9,371 nucleotides of DNA from Flavobacteriales bacterium (GTDB taxonomy: Bacteria; Bacteroidota; Bacteroidia; DT-38): NCBI GenBank assembly GCA_013214975.1, contig JABSPR010000010.1:1-9371 (forward strand), written 5' to 3'. Under the pieces are notes generated by a model. It saw nothing but the letters and a program-made list of their open reading frames with translations. It did no database searches and was not told the origin of the DNA. The position numbers were made by a program, and so were the translations under genes. Shown here in pieces: positions 1 to 7,042 of this stretch. Position 1 is the stretch's first letter. Each line of letters begins with the position of its first letter.

Positions 1-423
1 GAAGGGGGACGAATTGGTATTGCCGCCCAAGCATTAGGAATAGCAAAAGGGGCTTTTGAATTATCTGTAAGGTATTCTAAAGAAAGAAAAACTTTTGGTA
101 AACTACTGGCTGAGCATCAGGATATTCAATTTAAGCTCGCCACAATGGAAATAGATATTGAAGCAGCTAAACTACTTACTTTGAAATCAGCTTCTTTAAA
201 AGATTTGGGTATGCCTTTCGGAATAGCTAGTGCGAAGGCAAAAGCGTACGCCTCAAAAGTTGCCATGGACACTACAATAGAAGCGGTGCAAATTCACGGT
301 GGCTACGGATATGTAAAAGAGTATCATGTTGAACGTCTAATGCGAGATGCAAAGATTACGCAGATATATGAAGGAACAACTGAGATTCAGAAGATTGTGA
401 TTTCGAGAGATCTTTTAAAGTAA
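1..423 (+). CDS. Acyl-CoA dehydrogenase, C-terminal part (5' end outside window)
   Basis: The frame is open from base 1 to a TAA at 421-423, giving 140 residues; the gene starts upstream, so the internal ATG at 145 is not its start. The residues match the C-terminal helical domain of FAD-dependent acyl-CoA dehydrogenases, which oxidise acyl-CoA to trans-2-enoyl-CoA and pass electrons to ETF. Visible family marks are EGGRIGIAAQALGIA at the start, RKTFGK near residue 30 (FAD contact region), QIHGGYGY near residue 100 and IYEGTTEIQK near residue 123. The Glu of YEGT (codon 370-372) aligns with the catalytic base of short- and medium-chain dehydrogenases, so the active site looks intact. The type is most like butyryl-CoA/short-chain enzymes, but chain length cannot be fixed from this part. 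Its end overlaps the convergent murF by 9 bp. Confidence 0.93.
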   Translation, partial: EGGRIGIAAQALGIAKGAFELSVRYSKERKTFGKLLAEHQDIQFKLATMEIDIEAAKLLTLKSASLKDLGMPFGIASAKAKAYASKVAMDTTIEAVQIHGGYGYVKEYHVERLMRDAKITQIYEGTTEIQKIVISRDLLK

Positions 424-1713
424 TTCCACTAACTCCTCTAATCGCATACTTCTTGATCCCTTAATTAAAATCGAACCATTTGATATTGGGTTTGTGGCTA
501 GCCAGATTTTGATGTCTTCCGTTTTATTGAAAGAAATAAAACGCTCAGGCATATCAGTTAAACTAAACTGCTCTCCTATAAGATATACGTGCAAGGAAGT
601 GTTTGCAGACAAGAGGTCTACAATATTTTGGTGTTCATCTTTGCTGTATTCACCAAGCTCCATCATGTCGCCTAGAAATAAGTGTTTTGTATTTGATTCT
701 TTATCAATAAAAGAACTAATAGAAAGAGTCATACTGCTAGGATTCGCATTGTATGCATCTAGAAGTATGTAGTTTGATTGAGAATCAATAACTTGAGATC
801 TGTTATTTGTAGGAATGTATTTGTTAATTGCCTTTGAAATATTCTCTCCAGGAATCCCAAAGTGTAATCCTATCGAAATAGCGCACATAACATTCTCGAA
901 ATTATATTTCCCAACAAGGTGCGACTGTACCTCATATTTACCCCCTTCATGAGTAATGATGACGGAAAGTACATCAGCATTCATTTTAGGTGCTCCTTGA
1001 TAGGTCGCTTCTTTGTTTTCTCCGTAAGATATCAGATTCAGTCCTTCTGCTAGTTTGGTAAGGAGAATGTTATCTGTATTAATAAAGATGCTGCCTTCGT
1101 TTTCCTTGAAGTAGTTGTACATCTCAGACTTTGCCTTGATTACGCCTTCAAGGCCTCCGAAGCCTCCAAGGTGTGCTTTGCCAATATTGGTGATAAGGCC
1201 ATAATTTGGTTTCGCTATATCGCATAGCATTTTTATTTCCCCTACGCTGTTGGCGCCCATTTCAACTATTGCGAAATCGTGATCATCTCGAATAGATAGA
1301 AGGGTCAACGGTACACCGATATGATTGTTGAAATTCCCAATAGTGGCTTGAACATTGTATTTTGTTGAGAGTACACAATTAACCAGTTCTTTGGTTGTTG
1401 TCTTGCCATTAGTACCTGTTATTCCAATAATAGGAGTGCCAATTTTAGTTCTATGATATGCTGCCAGATCTTGCAGGCATTTAAGTGCATCATCCACTAA
1501 GATAAACCTCTCGTCATTTTCAGAAGGTTCATCAATAATGGCATAAGATGCACCGGAATCCAAAGCTTGTTTCGCGAAAAGATTGCCATTAAAATTATCA
1601 CCCTTAAGAGCGATGAATAGATCACCTTTGGTAACGGATCTTGTATCTATAGAAATCCCCGTGCAATTATTAAAGAGGGAGTGTATAAGTTCAATGCTGT
1701 TATTCAAAATCAA
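415..1713 (-). CDS. murF: UDP-N-acetylmuramoyl-tripeptide--D-alanyl-D-alanine ligase (MurF)
   Basis: MurF is the cytoplasmic ATP-dependent ligase that adds D-Ala-D-Ala to UDP-MurNAc-tripeptide, the last cytoplasmic step of the peptidoglycan pentapeptide. The 432-residue product has the three Mur-ligase domains: an N-terminal substrate domain with SIDTRSVTKGDLFIALKGDN (about 21-40), the central ATPase with P-loop GTNGKTT (100-106), the Glu of EMGAN (151) and KAHLGGFGG (179-187), then NNRSQ (303-307), LDAYNANPSSM (318-328) and a C-terminal IKGSRSMRLEEL. Length is normal for the family. The start is unusual: the only in-frame choices before a stop at 1732-1734 are non-ATG, with TTG at 1713 or TTG at 1707 the best. 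An out-of-frame ATG at 1718 reads ATG-CCT-TGA and ends over the TTG. A terminator-like hairpin lies directly upstream. The 3' end overlaps the convergent dehydrogenase. Confidence 0.95.
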   Translation of the reverse strand: MILNNSIELIHSLFNNCTGISIDTRSVTKGDLFIALKGDNFNGNLFAKQALDSGASYAIIDEPSENDERFILVDDALKCLQDLAAYHRTKIGTPIIGITGTNGKTTTKELVNCVLSTKYNVQATIGNFNNHIGVPLTLLSIRDDHDFAIVEMGANSVGEIKMLCDIAKPNYGLITNIGKAHLGGFGGLEGVIKAKSEMYNYFKENEGSIFINTDNILLTKLAEGLNLISYGENKEATYQGAPKMNADVLSVIITHEGGKYEVQSHLVGKYNFENVMCAISIGLHFGIPGENISKAINKYIPTNNRSQVIDSQSNYILLDAYNANPSSMTLSISSFIDKESNTKHLFLGDMMELGEYSKDEHQNIVDLLSANTSLHVYLIGEQFSLTDMPERFISFNKTEDIKIWLATNPISNGSILIKGSRSMRLEELVELL

Positions 1714-1716
1714 GGC

Positions 1717-1751
1717 ATGAAAAAACCCAAGTTAATAAATAACTTGGGTTT
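1717..1751 (-). terminator. Rho-independent terminator-like hairpin between gldJ and murF
   Basis: The arms 1723-1734 (AAACCCAAGTTA) and 1740-1751 (TAACTTGGGTTT) form a perfect 12-bp stem with a 5-nt loop. Read on the minus strand, the stem runs into six T residues (1725-1720), the usual intrinsic terminator layout. It starts 16 bp after the gldJ stop and should end gldJ transcripts. On the plus strand no T run follows directly. Its T tract ends 2 nt before the out-of-frame ATG at 1718 and only a few bases before the murF TTG start, so it also occupies the place where a murF leader would be. Confidence 0.75.
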
Positions 1752-1767
1752 CCTGTTTTATACTTTT

Positions 1768-3282
1768 TTAGTACTGCGCGTTGAAAGCGTTAGGGCTACC
1801 AACTCTGTCCATTGCACATCTAAAGCCAATTGTAGCCGTAGATTCATCTTGCTCTAAGAATCTTCTTGTTCCAGGGTTCATCCAGTAGATTCTGTCTCTC
1901 CAAGAAGCTCCTTTAAATACTCTCACTTCATCATTTACCAAAGACTGCTCACCATATCGGTACATTCCTTGTGATTCAGAAGATTTAGGATCCGGAGGAG
2001 CTAACCAGTCATCCGTAGATTGTGATCTCGTGTCACCATCTCCAGAATTGATGTTGTCAGATCTTCTGTAGTTTCTTCTTTTAGAAAGCTCATCTTCAGG
2101 ATAATCCAAGCTAACATTCCTGTATTGAACTCTACCTAAACTATCTTTCTCCATTACAATACCATCTTCATCTTTAAGTACTGTTTGGAAAACGTTTCCT
2201 CTAAATGGCCTGAATTCAGAAACATCGTCATGACTCATGGCCCTATAAACATCCATAACCCACTCACTAACATTTCCAGCCATATTAAATAAACCATAAT
2301 CGTTTGGCCAATAAGAAATAACCGGAGACGTAACATCTGCGTTGTCATTTAGTTGTCCTGCAACACCCATCATGTCACCTCGTCCTCTCATGGTATTGGC
2401 TAAATATTGACCCAAGAACGCTTCATCTGGATTCCTTACTGATCCTGCTCTACCATTCCAAGGATATAATCTTCTGTTAGGAATTCTTTCTCCAATTGTG
2501 TTTCCAATTAAGCCGTATGCTGCAAATTCCCATTCCGCTTCTGTTGGAAGTCGATACTTAGGGAGAAGGATACCATCTTCTAATCTTACTTTTCTTTCTC
2601 CATCACTAGTAGGATCTAAATCGGGAAGAGGTTTATTAACCACACCTTCATAAAGTCCTAATAAGTAAGCATCTGTATCAAAGTAATCATCAACTGTTTG
2701 ATCCCAAGGTGTTAATTCTAATATACCCTCTCTTACAAGAATAAATTCATTTACCCTATCCGTTCTCCATTTGCAAAAGTCATTCGCTTGAAGCCAATTT
2801 ATTCCAACTACAGGGTAATAGCTATATGCAGGGTGTCTGAAATAATACTCTACGTATGGCTCGTTATATGCCAATTTATCTCTCCAAACCAATGTATCCG
2901 GGAGAGCTTTTCTTACAATTTCAGGATAATCCAGGTTGTATATACGTGTTACCCAATGAAGGTATTCACGATAATCTACATTTCTAACTTCCGTTTGATC
3001 CATATAATAAGAAGAGATAGTTACTTTTCTTGGTGTTTGATTCCAATCGAAGTTTGTACTCTGTTCGGTTTGACCCATTACAAAGGATCCACCTTCTATA
3101 AATACTAATCCAGGACCAGTTTCTTGTTCGAAATATGGTAGTACCATAAAGGCCCCGAAGTTCTTGTTGTTATACTCCCAGCCAGTAGCGCTTGATCGTT
3201 GCCCTCCTGCACATGAAACTAGCACCATAGTGATAATTCCAAGTATGCCATATAGAATGTATGTAATGTTAATCTTTCTCAT
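1768..3282 (-). CDS. gldJ: Gliding motility / T9SS lipoprotein GldJ
   Basis: GldJ is a periplasm-facing lipoprotein needed in Flavobacterium johnsoniae for gliding and for a stable type IX secretion system. The 504-residue product starts at ATG 3282 with a signal peptide ending in lipobox LVSC (Cys24 lipidated), followed by a segment with GWEYNNKNFG typical of GldJ. A formylglycine-generating-enzyme (FGE)/sulfatase-modifying-factor fold follows: PGLVFIEGGSFVMG (about 57-70), YYMDQTEVRNVDYREY (92-107), LPTEAEWEFAAYG, NMAGNVSEWVMDVY and GFRCAMDR near the end. Where true FGEs carry two catalytic Cys after GGS, this protein has GASWRDRIYWMNPG with none, so it should be a structural homologue, not an enzyme. 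GldK is a related family with the same fold; the N-terminal GWEYN segment, the C-terminal tail and the porU/porV/murF neighbourhood favour GldJ. It lies 67 bp after the PorP/SprF gene and may share its transcript. Confidence 0.93.
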   Translation of the reverse strand: MRKINITYILYGILGIITMVLVSCAGGQRSSATGWEYNNKNFGAFMVLPYFEQETGPGLVFIEGGSFVMGQTEQSTNFDWNQTPRKVTISSYYMDQTEVRNVDYREYLHWVTRIYNLDYPEIVRKALPDTLVWRDKLAYNEPYVEYYFRHPAYSYYPVVGINWLQANDFCKWRTDRVNEFILVREGILELTPWDQTVDDYFDTDAYLLGLYEGVVNKPLPDLDPTSDGERKVRLEDGILLPKYRLPTEAEWEFAAYGLIGNTIGERIPNRRLYPWNGRAGSVRNPDEAFLGQYLANTMRGRGDMMGVAGQLNDNADVTSPVISYWPNDYGLFNMAGNVSEWVMDVYRAMSHDDVSEFRPFRGNVFQTVLKDEDGIVMEKDSLGRVQYRNVSLDYPEDELSKRRNYRRSDNINSGDGDTRSQSTDDWLAPPDPKSSESQGMYRYGEQSLVNDEVRVFKGASWRDRIYWMNPGTRRFLEQDESTATIGFRCAMDRVGSPNAFNAQY

Positions 3283-3349
3283 AACTAAATGCTTAAATCA
3301 GTTTCTCAATCTTGTTTAATACGTTAAAAGTAATAATAGGTTACAAAAA

Positions 3350-4315
3350 TTAGAAAGATGGGCAATTTACCAATCTAAATACTTTTGCCTTAGGCTTACA
3401 TGGGAAGTGCATTCCGAAAGAAATTTCATGTGACCCGTTAGAATTTTGAATATTAAGTTTAGATGTGGTTACATCATATGTGTAGCCGATTTTCCAAGCA
3501 TCTGTATGCATTCCTAATAAAACGATGAATGCATCTCCGTTCCTATACCATAGTCCAACAACAGCTGGCCCTTTCTGCACAAATACCCCTAAGTTTAATT
3601 CTCTGAAATCGCCTTGGGCTTGCCATACAATATTTGGTGAAATAAAAGAATCGTGGTGATCATCATTAAACGGGACGACTAAACCAGCGTGCGCAGTATG
3701 TTTTCTTGGAAGTAAGCTTGTTCCACCAAGCCCTTCATCAGGTTGTGTAATATGATGGGCAGAATACCCTGCGAAAAATGTCTCACTAAATATTAATGTG
3801 CCTGCAGAAAAGTCAGGTTTGATATTCGTTGGAGGTTTTACCTGTTGGGATTGTTGGTGAGTAAATCCAAATCTGTCATCAATTTGATCTCCAAATACCA
3901 GTTTCTCCCAGTTCAAAGATTTTTGATGAATTCCAGCTTCGATCGCAAGCCTAAGGGAAATTTGCCTGTTTATAGGAATTTGATACGCGTACATACCACT
4001 TACATTTAGCGTATACAAAGTTCCTGCCCCTGCATTGTCATAACTCATTAGTAGGCCGATTCCACCTTGAAGATGATCTGAATATTGGTCGTAAGAAGCG
4101 CTGTAGGTAACAAATTGACCGCTAAGTGCAGGCCACTCATTTCTGTAGTTTAAAGCCATACGTGGGCACCTTTCAGCGCCAGCAAATGCAGGATTTAGAT
4201 ATAGTTGGTTTGCGTAGAATTGTGTGAACTGCGCATCCTGGGCAACTGCCTGTTCAGTCTGTGAAACACCTGCGAAAACCGCAAGTATTATCAAGAAATG
4301 AAAATTCTTAATCAT
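3350..4315 (-). CDS. PorP/SprF-family type IX secretion outer-membrane protein
   Basis: The 321-residue product has a signal peptide (about 1-25, cut near AVAQ/DAQ) followed at once by the family signature QFTQFYANQLYLNPAFAGAERCPRMALNYRNEWP. Repeated aromatic/glycine strand-like segments follow, as in the PorP/SprF outer-membrane barrel family. Members either belong to the T9SS core (PorP, with PorK/PorN) or pair with large adhesins and other cargo carrying type-B sorting domains (SprF with SprB). No adhesin and no porKLMN genes are beside it here, so I cannot say which role it has. The start is ATG 4315; a TAnnTTTG match at 4347-4340 would give a leader of about 20 nt. The protein ends in FRLVNCPSF, with two Cys in the C-terminal stretch (FPCKPK and VNCPSF). 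It probably forms a minus-strand unit with gldJ, and it is divergent from porU. Confidence 0.88.
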   Translation of the reverse strand: MIKNFHFLIILAVFAGVSQTEQAVAQDAQFTQFYANQLYLNPAFAGAERCPRMALNYRNEWPALSGQFVTYSASYDQYSDHLQGGIGLLMSYDNAGAGTLYTLNVSGMYAYQIPINRQISLRLAIEAGIHQKSLNWEKLVFGDQIDDRFGFTHQQSQQVKPPTNIKPDFSAGTLIFSETFFAGYSAHHITQPDEGLGGTSLLPRKHTAHAGLVVPFNDDHHDSFISPNIVWQAQGDFRELNLGVFVQKGPAVVGLWYRNGDAFIVLLGMHTDAWKIGYTYDVTTSKLNIQNSNGSHEISFGMHFPCKPKAKVFRLVNCPSF

Positions 4316-4339
4316 GCAAAGGAATTATTTGACCTATTT

Positions 4340-4347
4340 CAAAACTA
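4340..4347 (-). promoter_or_regulatory. Candidate Bacteroidota -7 promoter element for the PorP/SprF-gldJ unit
   Basis: On the minus strand the bases read TAGTTTTG, a full match to the Bacteroidota sigma consensus TAnnTTTG. It lies 24 bp from the ATG at 4315, implying a leader of about 20 nt. I see no clear TTTG at the -33 position; instead the palindrome TACTATAGTA (4362-4371) lies near there and might be an operator. Single motif match only. Confidence 0.45.
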
Positions 4348-4387
4348 CGAAAATTTACTTATACTATAGTAATACGCTAATTAAGTT

Positions 4388-4433
4388 ATCGAAAGTATTA
4401 TTTATTAATCGATAAATGGTACATAATATCGAT
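4388..4433. promoter_or_regulatory. Three ATCGA motifs at 20-bp spacing in the divergent promoter region
   Basis: ATCGA occurs at 4388-4392, 4408-4412 and 4428-4432, the last two extended to the palindrome ATCGAT. The spacing is exactly 20 bp, near two helical turns, so the sites would lie roughly on one face of the DNA. They are in the middle of the 222-bp region between the PorP/SprF gene and porU, where a regulator could act on both. No regulator is identified, and chance is possible in AT-rich DNA. Confidence 0.3.
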
Positions 4434-4537
4434 GAATGACAGCAATAAAGCTATAACTTAGCGTTAGACGTATTTTCTCTTCCATTTTACACCATTTGAA
4501 AGATTTAAATAGCTCAAAAACTCCCCTTTAAGTCTTT

Positions 4538-7042
4538 ATGATTAAGCACATTGTAATTTTCTTTTTTTTGCTGATGTATTCGTTCAATGCGATGTCTGAA
4601 TCAGATATGAAATGGAGTGTTAAACTTGGTTGGGAGGCGATTAATAAAAACTATATATCCTCTTCTGTTCAAGTTGAATTTTTATCGTTTACTGGTGCAG
4701 AGTATGATCTAGGAAGGAGTACTTTACCTATTTATTCAAAAAGAATTCTTGTAAATACGAATGGGAAATGTATTTGGACTCTAGCAAATGAAGTTTATGT
4801 AGATGTTGATGTAAATGAGAATAGGATAGTAGAGAACGAGAACGTAAATGAAAATATAAATTTAGTAGCCAGAATTGGATACGATAAAGGAAACGCTTTT
4901 AGCAACGTTTCATTTATTCCAATACGTAGAAAAAAGAACTCGAATTTATATGAAAAATTAACCTCATTCGATCTCATATTAAGAATTGTTGAAGAGTCAG
5001 AACTAGTTTATTCCAAATCACATAGCACAAACTTTGGAATTTCGTCAATTCTTCATTCAGGTGTTTTTTATAAAATTGGGATATCCTCAAGTGGGATTTA
5101 TAAATTGGATTATGAATACATTAAAAATCTTGGAATAGATGTAGATCATATTGATCCAAGAAATATAAAATTGTATGGGAACGGCGGCGGCATGTTGCCT
5201 AAATTAAACTCTGCCAAAAGAGCTGATGACCTTTTGGAAAACGCTGTCTTTATCAGTGGAGAGAGCGATGGGGATTTCAATGAAGAGGACTATTTGTTGT
5301 TTTATGGAGGGGGGCCTGATGAAGTAACTTTCAATTACCTTGATAAAACATATTCTCATGTTAAAAATATTTATTCTAATCAATCATATTATTTCATTAC
5401 CGTTTCTACAACGGAAGGTTTGCGGATTGAAGAAGTGCCTAGTAGTGATAGCTCCATAACTAATAGTGTCAGTTCTTTTGACGATATAATAGTACATGAA
5501 TTGGATGAACATAACTTGATTAAATCTGGGAGTGAATGGTTCGGAGAGGTTTTTGAAACACAAGTTAATTATAGTTTTAATCATGAAATTTCAAACCCAG
5601 ATCCTAGTTCAACTTCTCACGTTACAATGAGATGTATTGCGCGATCCGCAGATACTAGTAGTTTTATGAATCTTTTATTGAATGGCGAATTAAAAGAGAG
5701 AATTGAAATTAATAAAATAAACCCATTGTATTATACGGCTTATTATAAGGCGGGGTTGGCTGAATTTGATTTTTTAGTTGAGGAGAATTTAGACCTCCAA
5801 TTAAGTTATGATAAGTATACAACTGCATCATTCGCTTGGTTAGACTATTATGAATTGGAGGTTAGGAGATTGTTAATATATGATAATAGCCCTATGCTGT
5901 TTTTTGATAAACTTTCTGTTGGGGCTGGAAATGTTTCGGAGTTTACTATTGGGAATTATTCGTCTAGTTCTCACGTTTGGAATATTACGGATAATGCTAA
6001 GGTCTACTCTGTTCAAGGGGCATGGAGTAATGATAGTTTTTCATTTGTAGAACTAACAGATTCGTTAAATAAATATGTTGTTTTTCAGGATGAGGATGAT
6101 TTTCTAGTTCCAATAAGTTTTGAAGTAATTGTAAATCAAAACCTGCATGCAGAAGTATCTCCGGATATGGTGATAATTTCACCACAGAGCCTATTGCTTC
6201 AGGCAAATAGATTGGCTCAATTCCATAGAGATGAGGATGATTTAACGGTATTGGTAGTAACACCCAATGAAATTTATAATGAGTTTTCTTCCGGAGCATT
6301 AGATGTTGTAGCAATAAGAGATTTTTTAAGGATGTTTTATGAAAGAAGTAATTCTGAATTTCCTCTTTATCTTTTGTTGTTCGGGGATGGGTCTTACGAT
6401 AGTAAGGATAGAATAGAAGGAAATAACAATCTTATTCCAAGCTACCAATCACCAGAGTCTAGTACTTCGACTTTGTCATATGTATCGGACGATTATTTTG
6501 CTTTTTTAGATCCAACTGAAGGTGTTTGGAATGCCATGGATGCAGATTATTTGGATTTAGGCGTTGGAAGGATTCCTGTTAATACTATACAGGAGGCCAG
6601 GCAAGTTGTAGATAAAATAATGAATTATTACAGTAAGAATTCAATTGGAAAGTGGAGAAATATTGTTGGTATAACAAGTGATGATGAGGATTCTAATATT
6701 CATCAAATTCAGGCAGAGACTCTGGCTGAAATGCTAGAAGAATCAAATAAGGTTATTAACGTGAATAAAATTTACCTGGATGCATTTAAGCAGGTAACTA
6801 CTGGGGCTGGAGATTTGGTACCTGGTGCAACAGAGGCTCTGGATAGATTAGTAGAGTCGGGTGCGTTATTTATAAACTATACTGGCCATGGAGGAGAATT
6901 AGGGTGGACGGAAGAAGGGTTTCTTCGGAATTCAAATATTAATAACTGGAATAATATTAATAATCTTCCATATTTGTTACAGCTACATGTGAGTTTTCTC
7001 GGTGGGATGATCCCAGTAGGGTTTCTGCCGGAGAATACGTGA
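4538..7042 (+). CDS. porU: PorU N-terminal fragment: signal peptide, PorU-specific N domain, peptidase domain up to the catalytic His
   Basis: This 834-residue frame begins at ATG 4538 with a signal peptide (MIKHIVIFFFLLMYSFNA, about 1-20). Residues near 174-260 carry the PorU-specific block YKIGISSSGIYKLDYEYIKNLGI, DPRNIKLYGNGGGMLP, then ENAVFISGESDGDFNEEDY. The C25 peptidase domain starts near residue 545 (MVIISPQSL) and includes LLLFGDGSYDSKDR, SDDYFAFLD, LGVGRIPV and FINYTGHGGELGW, whose His784 is the catalytic histidine. After NNINNLPY the frame is wrong: the last residues (LLQLHVSFLGG to the stop) have no sense as C25 sequence, while the neighbouring frame continues the family there. 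Its TGA (7040-7042) overlaps an ATG at 7042 in the next frame. No Shine-Dalgarno is seen before the start. It is divergent from the PorP/SprF gene. Confidence 0.88.
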   Translation: MIKHIVIFFFLLMYSFNAMSESDMKWSVKLGWEAINKNYISSSVQVEFLSFTGAEYDLGRSTLPIYSKRILVNTNGKCIWTLANEVYVDVDVNENRIVENENVNENINLVARIGYDKGNAFSNVSFIPIRRKKNSNLYEKLTSFDLILRIVEESELVYSKSHSTNFGISSILHSGVFYKIGISSSGIYKLDYEYIKNLGIDVDHIDPRNIKLYGNGGGMLPKLNSAKRADDLLENAVFISGESDGDFNEEDYLLFYGGGPDEVTFNYLDKTYSHVKNIYSNQSYYFITVSTTEGLRIEEVPSSDSSITNSVSSFDDIIVHELDEHNLIKSGSEWFGEVFETQVNYSFNHEISNPDPSSTSHVTMRCIARSADTSSFMNLLLNGELKERIEINKINPLYYTAYYKAGLAEFDFLVEENLDLQLSYDKYTTASFAWLDYYELEVRRLLIYDNSPMLFFDKLSVGAGNVSEFTIGNYSSSSHVWNITDNAKVYSVQGAWSNDSFSFVELTDSLNKYVVFQDEDDFLVPISFEVIVNQNLHAEVSPDMVIISPQSLLLQANRLAQFHRDEDDLTVLVVTPNEIYNEFSSGALDVVAIRDFLRMFYERSNSEFPLYLLLFGDGSYDSKDRIEGNNNLIPSYQSPESSTSTLSYVSDDYFAFLDPTEGVWNAMDADYLDLGVGRIPVNTIQEARQVVDKIMNYYSKNSIGKWRNIVGITSDDEDSNIHQIQAETLAEMLEESNKVINVNKIYLDAFKQVTTGAGDLVPGATEALDRLVESGALFINYTGHGGELGWTEEGFLRNSNINNWNNINNLPYLLQLHVSFLGGMIPVGFLPENT

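Noticed and set aside
145..423. Short stand-alone 92-residue protein starting at ATG 145
   Set aside because: The frame and the acyl-CoA dehydrogenase homology continue upstream to base 1, so this ATG is internal.
494..772. 92-codon plus-strand frame inside murF
   Set aside because: It is antisense to a clearly real murF, has no recognisable domain and looks like a shadow of AT-rich coding DNA.
2788..3108. 106-codon plus-strand frame inside gldJ
   Set aside because: It is antisense to conserved gldJ sequence and the translation resembles no protein family.
4440..4537. porU promoter
   Set aside because: I searched the plus strand for TAnnTTTG with an upstream TTTG and found only poor matches (for example TATTTTCT and CCATTTG), so I do not call one.
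5997..6314. 105-codon minus-strand frame inside porU
   Set aside because: It is antisense to the start of the C25 peptidase domain, low in complexity and without family marks; the shorter minus-strand frames at 4795-4977 and 5384-5584 were rejected for the same reason.
6964..6980. Programmed -1 ribosomal frameshift in porU
   Set aside because: Joining the frames needs a -1 slip, but the region reads CCA TAT TTG with no X-XXY-YYZ slippery heptamer, and I see no clear stem downstream. PorU is not known to need recoding.
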